The notes below the pieces were generated by a model that did not search any database, was not told the origin of the DNA, and was given only the letters and a program-made list of their open reading frames with translations. From NCBI RefSeq assembly GCF_005876855.1, contig NZ_QLAE01000024.1:1-64000 (forward strand): 64,000 bases of DNA, written 5' to 3'. Made by a program: the position numbers and the translations under genes. The first letter of the stretch is position 1. Every line of letters begins with the position of its first letter. This DNA comes from Stutzerimonas nosocomialis (GTDB taxonomy: Bacteria; Pseudomonadota; Gammaproteobacteria; Pseudomonadales; Pseudomonadaceae). Positions 39,239 through 48,759 of the stretch are shown piece after piece.

Positions 39239-40348
39239 ATGCCCTGTGATTTTCTCGCCCTGGCCCAGCCGGGCGTACAGCAGCTGTCTCCCTATGTTCC
39301 TGGCAAGCCGGTCGACGAGCTGGCCCGCGAGCTGGACCTGGACCCGGCCGGCATCGTCAAGCTGGCCAGCAACGAGAACCCGCTCGGCCCCAGCCCCAAG
39401 GCCCTGCTGGCCATTCAGGCGGCGCTGCCGGAGCTCGCCCGCTATCCCGACGGCAATGGCTTCGAGCTCAAGCGGCGCCTGGCCGAGCGCTATGGCGTCG
39501 AGCTGGCGCAGGTAACCCTGGGCAACGGCTCCAACGACATCCTCGAGCTGGTGGCGCGCGCCTATCTGGCGCCCGGGCTCAACGCGGTGTTCAGCGCTCA
39601 TGCCTTCGCCGTCTATCCCATCGCGACCCAGGCCGTCGGTGCCCAGAGCAAGGTGGTGCCCGCGAAGGACTGGGGGCACGATCTGGATGCCATGCTGGCC
39701 GCCATCGACGAGCACACCCGCGTGGTGTTCATTGCCAACCCGAACAACCCGACCGGCACCTGGTTCGATACGGCGGCGCTTGAACGCTTCCTGGCGAGGG
39801 TTCCGGAGCGGGTGCTGGTGGTGCTGGACGAGGCCTACATCGAATACGCCACCGGTGGCGAGCTGCCGGACGGCGTGCGTTACCTGGCGCAGTATTCCAA
39901 CCTGCTGGTGTCGCGCACCTTTTCCAAGGCCTACGGGCTGGCTGCGCTGCGGGTGGGCTATGCGCTCAGCTCGGCGACCATCGCCGATGTGCTCAACCGG
40001 GTGCGTCAGCCGTTCAACGTCAACTCGCTCGCCCAGGCGGCCGCCTGCGCTGCGCTCGATGATCTCGACTATCTGCAGCGCAGTCGCGCGCTCAACGATG
40101 CCGGCATGGCCCAGCTGGAAGCCGGTTTCGCCGAGCTCGGGCTCGGCTGGATTCCCTCGAAGGGCAACTTCATCGCGGTCGACTGCGGCCGTGATGCCGG
40201 ACCGATCAACCAGGCGCTGCTGCGCGCCGGGGTGATCGTGCGTCCGGTGGCCGGATACGGCATGCCGACCTTCCTGCGCGTGACCATCGGCACCGAGGCG
40301 GAGAATCGTCGCTTCCTCCAGGCCTTGCGCGAGGCGCTCGGCCAGTGA
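39239..40348 (+). CDS. hisC: Histidinol-phosphate aminotransferase (HisC2-type)
   Basis: A 369-residue class I/II PLP aminotransferase. KLASNENPLGPSP, VFIANPNNPTGTW, VLDEAYIEY and the PLP-binding RTFSKAYGLAALRVGY are typical of HisC. In this supercluster position Pseudomonas carries HisC2, a paralogue of the his-operon HisC that may also serve aromatic amino acids. The start ATG 39239 follows a poor ribosome-binding site; an alternative TTG lies five codons upstream. The stop overlaps the GTG of tyrA-aroA. Confidence 0.92.
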   Translation: MPCDFLALAQPGVQQLSPYVPGKPVDELARELDLDPAGIVKLASNENPLGPSPKALLAIQAALPELARYPDGNGFELKRRLAERYGVELAQVTLGNGSNDILELVARAYLAPGLNAVFSAHAFAVYPIATQAVGAQSKVVPAKDWGHDLDAMLAAIDEHTRVVFIANPNNPTGTWFDTAALERFLARVPERVLVVLDEAYIEYATGGELPDGVRYLAQYSNLLVSRTFSKAYGLAALRVGYALSSATIADVLNRVRQPFNVNSLAQAAACAALDDLDYLQRSRALNDAGMAQLEAGFAELGLGWIPSKGNFIAVDCGRDAGPINQALLRAGVIVRPVAGYGMPTFLRVTIGTEAENRRFLQALREALGQ

Positions 40349-42588
40349 GCGATGTCATGTCGGTGCAACGCGCCGAGCCCATCATCGGTCGCCTGGTGGT
40401 GATCGGACTGGGGCTGATCGGTGGCTCCTTCGCCAAGGGGCTGCGCGAGAGTGGCGCCTGCGCCGAGGTGGTGGGGTTCGACATGGATGCGCCGTCGCGT
40501 GCCCTGGCGGTCGAACTCGGCGTGGTGGACCGCTGTGCGGAGTCATTGCAGGACGCCTGCCGCGGCGCTGACGTGATCCAGCTGGCGGTGCCGATCCTGG
40601 CGATGGAAAAGCTGCTCGCGCAACTGGCGACGCTGGACCTCGGCCAGGCGGTGCTCACCGATGTGGGCAGCGCCAAGGGCAACGTGGTCGCCTGCGCGGC
40701 GAAGGTCTTCGGCGCGATGCCGCGGCGCTTCGTTCCGGGGCATCCCATTGCGGGCTCGGAGCAGAGCGGGGTGCAGGCGGCCAAGTCGACGCTGTTTCGC
40801 CGGCACAAGGTCATCCTCACCCCGCTGGCCGACACCGACCCGGCGGCGCTTGGAGTGGTCGACGCGCTGTGGCGGCAGCTCGGCGCGGACGTGGAGCACA
40901 TGGAGGTCCGGCATCATGACGAGGTTCTGGCTGCGACCAGCCACCTGCCTCATTTGCTGGCCTTCGGCCTGGTGGACTCGTTGGCCAAGCGCAACGAGAA
41001 CCTGGAGATATTCCGCTACGCCGCCGGGGGCTTTCGTGACTTCACTCGGATCGCCGGCAGCGACCCGGTGATGTGGCATGACATCTTTCTCGCCAACCGC
41101 GAGGCGGTGCTGCACACGCTGGACGATTTTCGCCATGACCTCGATGCGTTGCGCGCGGCCGTGGACGAAGGAGATGGGCATCAGTTGCTGGGTGTCTTCA
41201 CCCGCGCCCGTGCCGCCCGGGAGCACTTCAGCAAGATTCTGGCGCGCAGGGCCTATGTGGACGTGATGGATTCGAACGACCTGATCTTCGTCGCCAAGCC
41301 GGGCGGGAAACTCGACGGCTCGCTGCGGGTGCCCGGCGACAAGTCGATCTCGCACCGCTCGATCATGCTCGGTTCGCTGGCCGAAGGTACGACCGAGGTC
41401 GAGGGGTTTCTCGAAGGTGAGGATGCCCTGGCGACCATCCAGGCGTTTCGCGACATGGGCGTGGTGATCGAAGGGCCGCAGCAGGGCAAGGTCACCGTCC
41501 ACGGTGTCGGCCTGCGTGGTTTGCAGGCGCCGCCCGGGCCGCTCTATCTCGGCAATTCCGGAACCTCCATGCGCCTGCTGGCCGGGCTGCTGGCGGCGCA
41601 GCCCTTCGACAGCGTCCTGACCGGTGACGCGTCGTTGTCCAGGCGGCCGATGAACCGCATCGCCAAGCCGCTGCGCGCGATGGGGGCGGTCATCGAGACG
41701 GCGCCGGAAGGGCGTCCTCCGCTGACGATCCGGGGCGGCCAGCGGCTGTCCGGCATGCATTACGCCATGCCGATGGCCAGCGCCCAGGTCAAATCCTGCC
41801 TGTTGCTGGCCGGGCTCTACGCGGCCGGGGAAACCGCGGTCACCGAGCCGGCACCGACCCGCGACCATACCGAGCGGATGCTGCGCGGCTTCGGCTACCC
41901 GGTCAGGATCGAGGGCGCGACGGCCTCGGTCGAGCCCGGGCATCGCCTGAGCGCGACCCGGATCGAAGTGCCGGGCGATATCTCGTCGGCGGCGTTCTTC
42001 CTGGTCGCGGCGAGCATCGCCGAGGGCTCCGACCTGCTGCTCGAGCACGTCGGCGTCAACCCGACCCGCACCGGCGTGATCAGCATCCTCAAGCTGATGG
42101 GCGCCAGCATCGAACTGCAGAATCTGCGCGAGGTCGGTGGAGAGCCGGTCGCCGACATTCGGGTACGCTCGGCGCGGCTGCGGGGCATCGACATTCCCGA
42201 AGACCTGGTGCCGCTGGCGATCGACGAGTTCCCGGTGCTGTTCGTCGCCGCCAGCTGTGCCGAGGGGCGCACCGTGCTGCGCGGCGCCGAGGAATTGCGC
42301 GTCAAGGAGTCGGATCGCATCCAGGTGATGGCCGATGGGCTGCAGGCGCTCGGCGTCGATGCCAGGCCCACGCCTGACGGTATAGTGATCCAGGGCGGGC
42401 CGATCGGCGGTGGCGAGGTGTGGTCCCATGGCGATCATCGTGTCGCCATGTCGTTCAGCGTCGCGGCGCTTCGTGCCAGGGCGCCGATCCGTATTCACGA
42501 TTGCGCCGCCGTGGCGACGTCGTTTCCGAATTTTCTGGCCTTGGCCAAGCAAGCCGGCATGACTGTCGGTGAAGAGGACAACTCATGA
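40345..42588 (+). CDS. tyrA-aroA: Fused prephenate dehydrogenase / EPSP synthase
   Basis: A 747-residue fusion usual in Pseudomonas. Residues about 15-300 are TyrA/cyclohexadienyl dehydrogenase, with NAD motif [15 protein letters not shown] and [10 protein letters not shown]. From about 310 to the end is AroA, with [32 protein letters not shown] and the late catalytic RVKESDRI and [10 protein letters not shown]. The first half makes (hydroxyphenyl)pyruvate or tyrosine, the second makes 5-enolpyruvylshikimate-3-phosphate. The GTG start overlaps the hisC stop (GTGA) and the stop overlaps cmk (ATGA). Confidence 0.95.
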   Translation: MSDVMSVQRAEPIIGRLVVIGLGLIGGSFAKGLRESGACAEVVGFDMDAPSRALAVELGVVDRCAESLQDACRGADVIQLAVPILAMEKLLAQLATLDLGQAVLTDVGSAKGNVVACAAKVFGAMPRRFVPGHPIAGSEQSGVQAAKSTLFRRHKVILTPLADTDPAALGVVDALWRQLGADVEHMEVRHHDEVLAATSHLPHLLAFGLVDSLAKRNENLEIFRYAAGGFRDFTRIAGSDPVMWHDIFLANREAVLHTLDDFRHDLDALRAAVDEGDGHQLLGVFTRARAAREHFSKILARRAYVDVMDSNDLIFVAKPGGKLDGSLRVPGDKSISHRSIMLGSLAEGTTEVEGFLEGEDALATIQAFRDMGVVIEGPQQGKVTVHGVGLRGLQAPPGPLYLGNSGTSMRLLAGLLAAQPFDSVLTGDASLSRRPMNRIAKPLRAMGAVIETAPEGRPPLTIRGGQRLSGMHYAMPMASAQVKSCLLLAGLYAAGETAVTEPAPTRDHTERMLRGFGYPVRIEGATASVEPGHRLSATRIEVPGDISSAAFFLVAASIAEGSDLLLEHVGVNPTRTGVISILKLMGASIELQNLREVGGEPVADIRVRSARLRGIDIPEDLVPLAIDEFPVLFVAASCAEGRTVLRGAEELRVKESDRIQVMADGLQALGVDARPTPDGIVIQGGPIGGGEVWSHGDHRVAMSFSVAALRARAPIRIHDCAAVATSFPNFLALAKQAGMTVGEEDNS

Positions 42589-43271
42589 ACAATCCGCCGG
42601 TCATCACCATCGACGGTCCCAGCGGTTCGGGCAAGGGCACCATCGCCGCGCTGCTGGCCAAGAAGCTTGGCTGGAATCTGCTCGATTCCGGCGCGCTCTA
42701 TCGCTTGCTGGCGTTCGCCGCGCGCAACCACGGCGTCGACCTGACCAACGAGGAAGCGCTCAAGGTTCTGGCCGCCCACCTGGACGTGCAGTTCGGCTCG
42801 GGCAAGGACGGGCATGGCCTGAGCATCACGCTCGAGGGCGAGGACGTCACCCATGCGATCCGCAACGAGCAGGTCGGTGCCGGCGCGTCCCAGGTGGCCT
42901 CCCTGCCGGCAGTGCGCGAAGCGCTGCTGCAGCGTCAGCGTGTTTTCCTCGAAGCCCCGGGTCTGGTGGCCGACGGACGCGACATGGGGACCGTGGTGTT
43001 TCCCGCCGCCGAACTCAAGGTCTTTCTCACCGCAAGCGCCGAGGAGCGTGCCCGTCGGCGCTATCTGCAGTTGAAGGGGAGTGGGGATGATGTTAATCTC
43101 GCGAGTCTTCTCGATGAGATCGAGGCTCGCGACGAGCGAGACAGGGCGCGCGAAGTGGCGCCGCTGAAGCCAGCCGACGATGCGATCATGCTGGATTCGA
43201 CCTCACTTTCCATCGAGCAGGTACTGGACAGCATTCTGAGCGAGGTCGCCAAACGCGACATCGCCGGGTGA
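42585..43271 (+). CDS. cmk: Cytidylate kinase
   Basis: A 228-residue NMP kinase phosphorylating CMP and dCMP. The P-loop is [12 protein letters not shown], and [23 protein letters not shown] and ARRRYLQLK are family signatures. The ATG overlaps the tyrA-aroA stop. It is followed by 172 bases containing a probable terminator or attenuator before rpsA, the usual cmk-rpsA pairing of gammaproteobacteria. Confidence 0.95.
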   Translation: MNNPPVITIDGPSGSGKGTIAALLAKKLGWNLLDSGALYRLLAFAARNHGVDLTNEEALKVLAAHLDVQFGSGKDGHGLSITLEGEDVTHAIRNEQVGAGASQVASLPAVREALLQRQRVFLEAPGLVADGRDMGTVVFPAAELKVFLTASAEERARRRYLQLKGSGDDVNLASLLDEIEARDERDRAREVAPLKPADDAIMLDSTSLSIEQVLDSILSEVAKRDIAG

Positions 43272-43334
43272 AAGGAACCCCGAAAGGTGTTCCGTCAGGC
43301 CGCGGCAAGAGCCCTGCCTGGTAACAAGGAGGCA

Positions 43335-43371
43335 TGCGGGAGACCAGATAGCGTCCCGCAGGCCTTTTTTT
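43335..43371 (+). terminator. Terminator/attenuator in the cmk-rpsA intergenic region
   Basis: TGCGGGA (43335-43341) pairs with TCCCGCA (43354-43360), followed by GGCC and seven T. It could end cmk transcripts or attenuate read-through into rpsA. An AT-rich stretch right after it (TATATAAAC, from 43370) may belong to an rpsA promoter or leader. Confidence 0.55.
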
Positions 43372-43443
43372 ATATAAACGAACCCATGCCATCTGGGGTG
43401 TGGAAGTTGGGCGGATCCTCGCCCGAAAACAGCAGGAATCAAC

Positions 43444-45126
43444 ATGAGCGAAAGCTTCGCAGAACTTTTTGAAGAAAGCCTGAAATCCCTCGACATGCAG
43501 CCGGGCGCCATCATCACCGGCATCGTGGTCGACATCGATGGTGACTGGGTCACCGTCCATGCTGGCTTGAAATCCGAGGGCGTCATCCCGGTCGAGCAGT
43601 TCTACAACGAACAAGGCGAGCTGACCATCAAGGTGGGTGACGAGGTCCACGTTGCTCTGGACGCGGTTGAAGATGGCTTCGGTGAAACCAAGCTGTCCCG
43701 CGAAAAAGCCAAGCGCGCGGAATCCTGGATTGTTCTGGAAGCGGCTTTCGCTGCAGAAGAAGTGGTCAAGGGCGTCATCAACGGCAAGGTCAAGGGCGGT
43801 TTCACCGTCGACGTCAACGGCATCCGCGCGTTCCTGCCGGGTTCGCTGGTCGATGTCCGTCCGGTGCGCGACACCACCCACCTGGAAGGCAAAGAGCTCG
43901 AGTTCAAGGTCATCAAGCTCGACCAGAAGCGCAACAACGTTGTCGTTTCCCGTCGCAGCGTGCTGGAAGCCGAGAACAGCGCCGAGCGTGAAGCTCTGCT
44001 CGAATCCCTGCAGGAAGGCCAGCAGGTCAAGGGCGTGGTCAAGAACCTCACCGACTACGGCGCATTCGTCGACCTGGGCGGCGTGGACGGCCTGCTGCAC
44101 ATCACCGACATGGCCTGGAAGCGCATCAAGCATCCGTCGGAAATCGTCAACGTCGGCGACGAGATCGACGTCAAGGTCCTCAAGTACGATCGCGAGCGTA
44201 ACCGCGTATCGCTGGGCCTGAAGCAGCTGGGCGAAGACCCATGGGTCGCCATCAAGGCTCGCTACCCGGAAAACACCCGCGTCATGGCCCGCGTCACCAA
44301 CCTCACCGACTACGGCTGCTTCGCCGAGCTGGAAGAGGGCGTGGAAGGCCTGGTACACGTCTCCGAAATGGACTGGACCAACAAGAACATCCACCCGTCG
44401 AAGGTCGTTCAGGTCGGCGACGAAGTGGAAGTCATGGTTCTGGACATCGACGAAGAGCGTCGTCGTATCTCCCTGGGCATCAAGCAGTGCAAGTCCAACC
44501 CGTGGGAAGACTTCTCCAGCCAGTTCAACAAGGGCGACAAGATCTCCGGCACCATCAAGTCGATCACCGATTTCGGTATCTTCATCGGCCTGGACGGCGG
44601 CATCGACGGTCTGGTTCACCTGTCGGACATCTCCTGGAACGAAGTGGGCGAAGAAGCCGTTCGCCGCTTCAAGAAGGGCGACGAGCTGGAAACCGTCATC
44701 CTGTCGGTCGACCCGGAGCGTGAGCGCATCTCCCTGGGCATCAAGCAGCTGGAAGACGATCCGTTCTCCAACTACGTGTCCCTGAACGACAAGGGCACCA
44801 TCGTCCGCGGTACCGTCAAGGAAGTGGACGCCAAGGGTGCTGTGATCGACCTGGGCAATGACATCGAAGCGACCCTGAAGGCTTCCGAAATCAGCCGCGA
44901 CCGCGTTGAAGACGCCCGCAACGTGCTGAAGGAAGGCGAAGAAGTCGAAGCGAAGATCATCAACATCGATCGCAAGAGCCGCGTGATCAATCTCTCCATC
45001 AAGTCGAAAGACGTCGAGGACGAGAAGGACGCGATGAAGGAACTGCGTACCAAGCAGGAAGTTGAAAGCACCGGCCCGACCACCATTGGTGATCTGATCC
45101 GTGCTCAGATGGAAAACCAGAACTAA
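43444..45126 (+). CDS. rpsA: 30S ribosomal protein S1
   Basis: A 560-residue RNA-binding protein with six S1 (OB-fold) repeats, for example [63 protein letters not shown] and [25 protein letters not shown]. The first two repeats bind the ribosome and the rest bind mRNA. Codon use becomes markedly more biased to translationally favoured codons than in neighbouring genes, as expected for a ribosomal protein. Downstream is a terminator and then cobA on the other strand; ihfB, the normal next gene, is not there. Confidence 0.97.
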   Translation: MSESFAELFEESLKSLDMQPGAIITGIVVDIDGDWVTVHAGLKSEGVIPVEQFYNEQGELTIKVGDEVHVALDAVEDGFGETKLSREKAKRAESWIVLEAAFAAEEVVKGVINGKVKGGFTVDVNGIRAFLPGSLVDVRPVRDTTHLEGKELEFKVIKLDQKRNNVVVSRRSVLEAENSAEREALLESLQEGQQVKGVVKNLTDYGAFVDLGGVDGLLHITDMAWKRIKHPSEIVNVGDEIDVKVLKYDRERNRVSLGLKQLGEDPWVAIKARYPENTRVMARVTNLTDYGCFAELEEGVEGLVHVSEMDWTNKNIHPSKVVQVGDEVEVMVLDIDEERRRISLGIKQCKSNPWEDFSSQFNKGDKISGTIKSITDFGIFIGLDGGIDGLVHLSDISWNEVGEEAVRRFKKGDELETVILSVDPERERISLGIKQLEDDPFSNYVSLNDKGTIVRGTVKEVDAKGAVIDLGNDIEATLKASEISRDRVEDARNVLKEGEEVEAKIINIDRKSRVINLSIKSKDVEDEKDAMKELRTKQEVESTGPTTIGDLIRAQMENQN

Positions 45127-45142
45127 GTTCGGGTAATCCATG

Positions 45143-45171
45143 AAAAAGGGCGACTTCGGTCGCCCTTTTTT
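45143..45171. terminator. Bidirectional terminator between rpsA and cobA
   Basis: AAAAAGGGCGAC (45143-45154) pairs with its complement at 45160-45171 around a TTCGG-type tetraloop, with T-runs on both strands. It serves rpsA on the plus strand and cobA on the minus strand. Confidence 0.85.
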
Positions 45172-45244
45172 GTGCCTGCTGAAAAGTCCATTTTGCTGCT
45201 TCATCCCGCCGGCCGGCGCCGGCTGGCTCGGCAGTCGTTGGGGT

Positions 45245-45982
45245 TCAGGCGCTCCGCTGCAGCGCGGCCAGGGCCGCCTGTGCGGCGACCTCGCCGATGA
45301 CCAGGATCGCCGGGCTCTTCAGCGCGAAGGTACGCGCATCGACCAGCATGTCGCCGAGGCGCGACCGGCATTCACGTTGCTCGGGCAACGAGGCGTTCTC
45401 GATCATCGCCACCGGTGTCTCGCTCGCCATGCCGCCGGCCAGCAGCCCGCTCCGTACCTCGTCCAGCTTGCTGACGCCCATGTAGACCACCAGCGTGGTA
45501 CCGCTCTGCGCCAATGCCGGCCATTGGGGGCCACCGTCATCCAGGGTGTGGGCGGTCACCAGGGTCACGCCCCGGGCGACGCCACGATGGGTCAGCGGGA
45601 TACCGCAGCGGGTGGCACCAGCCAGTCCGGCGGTGATGCCGTTGACCAGCTCCGTCTCGATGCCGCGGGCGGCGAGCCATTGGGCTTCCTCACCGCCGCG
45701 ACCGAAGATGCAGGGGTCGCCGCCCTTCAGGCGCACCACGCATTTGCCCTGACGGGCGTAACGCAGCATCAGCCGATGGATGAACGCCTGGGGCGTCGAA
45801 CGACAGCCTCCGCGCTTGCCGACACGGATCACCCGGGCGCCAGGACAGTGCTCCAGCACGGCGGGGTTGACCAGGTCGTCGATCATCACCACCTGCGCTT
45901 CGCCCAGGGCGCGCACGGCCTTGAGCGTCAACAGCTCCGGATCGCCCGGGCCCGCACCGACCAGCCAGACTTTTGCACTCAT
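45245..45982 (-). CDS. cobA: Uroporphyrinogen-III C-methyltransferase (siroheme branch)
   Basis: A 245-residue SUMT that methylates uroporphyrinogen III twice to give precorrin-2, precursor of siroheme and cobalamin. VWLVGAGPGDPELLTLKA, VMIDDLVN, VRLKGGDPCIFGRGGEE and GIPLTHRG are the standard motifs. It is last in nasC-nasA-cobA, 48 bases behind nasA, so it would be induced with nitrate assimilation, presumably to supply siroheme for nitrite reductase. It lacks the CysG oxidase/chelatase domain. Confidence 0.94.
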   Translation of the reverse strand: MSAKVWLVGAGPGDPELLTLKAVRALGEAQVVMIDDLVNPAVLEHCPGARVIRVGKRGGCRSTPQAFIHRLMLRYARQGKCVVRLKGGDPCIFGRGGEEAQWLAARGIETELVNGITAGLAGATRCGIPLTHRGVARGVTLVTAHTLDDGGPQWPALAQSGTTLVVYMGVSKLDEVRSGLLAGGMASETPVAMIENASLPEQRECRSRLGDMLVDARTFALKSPAILVIGEVAAQAALAALQRSA

Positions 45983-46030
45983 TGCTTCACCTCACTCGAT
46001 GCGACTGCCGCAAGGATGTCGAAAAAGGAT

Positions 46031-48730
46031 TCAGGCCGGCTCCGGTTGGCGGGCCAGCATTCGCTTGATTTCCGGGACGCAAGAACCGCAACTGGTGCCG
46101 CAGCCCAACTCACGCTTGAGTCCGTCCAGGTCCATTCCGGCTGCGATGCCTCGGGCCACCGCCTGTTGGCTGACGTTCATGCAGTTGCACAGCGTTCGCT
46201 CCACGGCCGCGATCGTCTCACCCGGAGGGGCGCTGAGGGGCGCCAGGAGCCAGCGCCGGGTTTCGGCATCGACCTGGCCGCTTTGCCACAGACCCTTGAG
46301 CCAGTCGCGCGCCGCCGTTTCGCCCGCCAGGCGAAGGGAGACGATACGGCCAGCTTCGATACGCACCCGTTTGCCGATGGCGCGTCGGGGGTCGTCGTAG
46401 CTCAGTACCGCTCCTTCGTCGAGGCCGAGCAGCTGGTCCATGCGCTCCAGCTGCGCGGCATCAGGCGCCTGGCTGACAGCGGCATGGATGATCAGCGCCG
46501 GGCGATCGCGACCGGCCAGACTGAAGCTTGCGTAGTCGAATGCTTCGAACAGGGGACGCAGCGCGCTGAATCGGCTCTGCACGTCCTGCTCGACGAGGGC
46601 GAAGAACTGCCAGGGCAAGTCGACCCGTTCGACCTCGACCGCAGCGTGCTTGAGCTCGGGCTGTTTCGAAAGCGGGTCGTGCTCGGGCAGCGTCAGGACG
46701 TTGCAGCCCAGGCCCTTGAGAAAGCGGTCGCCCCAGTGCATCGGCAGGAAGGCCTGGCCAGCCTGCAGCCTGTCGTCCGCGGTCACTGGCAGGACGAGAC
46801 TGCCGCGGCGGCTGCGCAGCCGGACCAGCTGGCCTTCGAGCAGACGCCTATGCGTCATGTCGTCCGGATGCAGCCCGAGCAGTGCTTGCTCGACGTGGCC
46901 GAAGAGCTGCGCGGCGGTACCGGTTCGGCTCATGCCATGCCACTGGTCGCGCAGGCGCCCGGTATTGAGTATCAGGGGGTAGTGCGCCTCGCGCAGTTCC
47001 CGGGGCGGCTGGTACGGCTCGGCGATGAAGCGGGCGCGTCCAGTGGCGGTGGGAAATATCCGGTTCGTGTAGAGGCGTGGCGTGCCGGCTTCGCTGCCAG
47101 CCGGGAACGGCCACTGTTGCGGGCCGATCCGCTCGATCAGGGCGTAGCTCAGCCCGGAGAGATCCAGGTCCCGGCCGCGCGTCAGCGCCTTGTATTCGTC
47201 GAACAGCTGATCGGGCCGCTCGTAATCGAAGCGGCTCGGCTGCCCGGGCCGCAGGCGCTTTTCCAGACGCCGGGCAAAATCGCAGGTGATCGCCCAGTCG
47301 GCGCGCGCCTCGCCCGGTGCCGGTACCGCGCGGCGTACCCGGCTGACGCGGCGTTCGGAGTTAGTCACCGAGCCCTCTTTCTCGCCCCAGCTGGCCGCCG
47401 GCAGCAGCAGGTCGGCATGGCGGCATGTCTCGGTGGTGAAGAAGGCTTCCTGCACGACGACGAAGGGGCAGGTGGCGAGCGCCTCCTGTACGCCGCGCTG
47501 ATCCGGTAGCGACTGGGCCGGGTTGGTGCAGGCGATCCACAAGGCCTTGATCTTGCCGGCACGAACCTTTTCGAAGAGTTCGATGGCGGGTAGCCCGGGC
47601 GTTTCCGGAAGCTGCTCGACGCCCCAGTAGGCGGCCACTTCCTGGCGATGCTCGGGGTTGCCCGCGTCACGATGACCGGGCAGCAGATTGCTCAGGCTTC
47701 CGGTTTCCCGGCCGCCCATGGCGTTGGGCTGTCCGGTCAGGGAAAAAGGCCCGGCGCCTGGCCGTCCGATCTGGCCGGTGGCCAGGTGCAGGTTGATCAG
47801 CGCGCTGTTCTTCGCGCTGCCGGCGGTGGATTGGTTCAGCCCCATGCACCAGAGCGAGAGAAAGCTCGGGGCGTCGCCGATCAGGCGGGCACACCGCTGC
47901 AGCGCCTCGGCCGGGATGGCGCAGCGCTCGGCGACCACCGACGGGCTGTAGTCGCGCACCAGTGCGTCGAGGGCCTCGAACCCTTCGGTATGAGCGTCGA
48001 TGAAGTCCCGGTCGACCTGGCCCTCGCGCAGCAGGATGTGCATCAACCCGTGGAACAGCGCCACGTCGCTGCCGGGCTGGATCGCCAGGTGCAGGTCGGC
48101 CAGGTCGCAGGTGTCGGTGCGCCGTGGATCGACGACGATGATGCGCATCTGCGGGCGTCTCGCCTTGGCTTCCTCCAGCCGCCGGAAGAGCACCGGGTGG
48201 GCATAGGCCATGTTGCTGCCGACGATCAGCAGGCAGTCGCTCAGCTCGATGTCTTCGTAGGAGCAGGGCGGGGCGTCGGCGCCCAGGCTGCGCTTGTAGC
48301 CGACCACGGCCGAGGACATGCACAGGCGCGAGTTGCTGTCGATGTTGTTGGTTCCGACCAGGGCGCGTGCCAGCTTGTTGAAGGCGTAGTAGTCCTCGGT
48401 CAGCAGCTGGCCGGAAATGTAGAACGCGACGCTGTCCGGACCGTGCTCGCGGATGGCGTCGGCGAAGCGCTCGGCGGCGTGTTCCAGCGCGCTGTCCCAG
48501 TCGGTTCGGGCACGCGCCAGCGCTTTGCCCAGGCGCAGTTCCGGATGGAGGCCACGTGCGGCGATGTCACCGGTCAGGTGCAGGGTCGAGCCCTTGCTGC
48601 AGAGTTTGCCGAAATTGGCCGGATGGTCCGGGTCACCCGCGACATCGTGGATGCGCGTTCCGTCGTGCTCGATCAGAACGCCACAGCCGACGCCGCAATA
48701 GCAGCAGGTGGACGCGGTTGTCTGATGCAT
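46031..48730 (-). CDS. nasA: Assimilatory nitrate reductase, molybdenum-containing catalytic subunit
   Basis: An 899-residue cytoplasmic molybdopterin oxidoreductase reducing nitrate to nitrite. The N-terminal [4Fe-4S] site is CCYCGVGC plus CSKGS about 28 residues later. The molybdopterin domains contain SSAVVGYKRSLGADAPPCSYEDIE and GMSRTGTAAQLFGHV. At the C-terminus is a BFD-like [2Fe-2S] domain (CNCMNV and CGTSCGSC), as in Klebsiella NasA, which accepts electrons from the flavoprotein partner. No Tat signal is present. ATG 48730 is chosen for its AGGAG; two upstream in-frame starts (48757, 48847) lack one. It is 29 bases behind nasC. Confidence 0.93.
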   Translation of the reverse strand: MHQTTASTCCYCGVGCGVLIEHDGTRIHDVAGDPDHPANFGKLCSKGSTLHLTGDIAARGLHPELRLGKALARARTDWDSALEHAAERFADAIREHGPDSVAFYISGQLLTEDYYAFNKLARALVGTNNIDSNSRLCMSSAVVGYKRSLGADAPPCSYEDIELSDCLLIVGSNMAYAHPVLFRRLEEAKARRPQMRIIVVDPRRTDTCDLADLHLAIQPGSDVALFHGLMHILLREGQVDRDFIDAHTEGFEALDALVRDYSPSVVAERCAIPAEALQRCARLIGDAPSFLSLWCMGLNQSTAGSAKNSALINLHLATGQIGRPGAGPFSLTGQPNAMGGRETGSLSNLLPGHRDAGNPEHRQEVAAYWGVEQLPETPGLPAIELFEKVRAGKIKALWIACTNPAQSLPDQRGVQEALATCPFVVVQEAFFTTETCRHADLLLPAASWGEKEGSVTNSERRVSRVRRAVPAPGEARADWAITCDFARRLEKRLRPGQPSRFDYERPDQLFDEYKALTRGRDLDLSGLSYALIERIGPQQWPFPAGSEAGTPRLYTNRIFPTATGRARFIAEPYQPPRELREAHYPLILNTGRLRDQWHGMSRTGTAAQLFGHVEQALLGLHPDDMTHRRLLEGQLVRLRSRRGSLVLPVTADDRLQAGQAFLPMHWGDRFLKGLGCNVLTLPEHDPLSKQPELKHAAVEVERVDLPWQFFALVEQDVQSRFSALRPLFEAFDYASFSLAGRDRPALIIHAAVSQAPDAAQLERMDQLLGLDEGAVLSYDDPRRAIGKRVRIEAGRIVSLRLAGETAARDWLKGLWQSGQVDAETRRWLLAPLSAPPGETIAAVERTLCNCMNVSQQAVARGIAAGMDLDGLKRELGCGTSCGSCVPEIKRMLARQPEPA

Positions 48731-48759
48731 GGCGGCATCTCCTGGCAGGTCAGTCATGG

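Noticed and set aside
43186-45204. A 672-codon open frame antisense to rpsA
   Set aside because: It mirrors the repeated S1 domains of rpsA and begins within the rpsA terminator region; it has no ribosome-binding site.
45140-47509. A 789-codon plus-strand frame across cobA and nasA
   Set aside because: It is antisense to two genes with full family motifs and starts inside the rpsA terminator hairpin.
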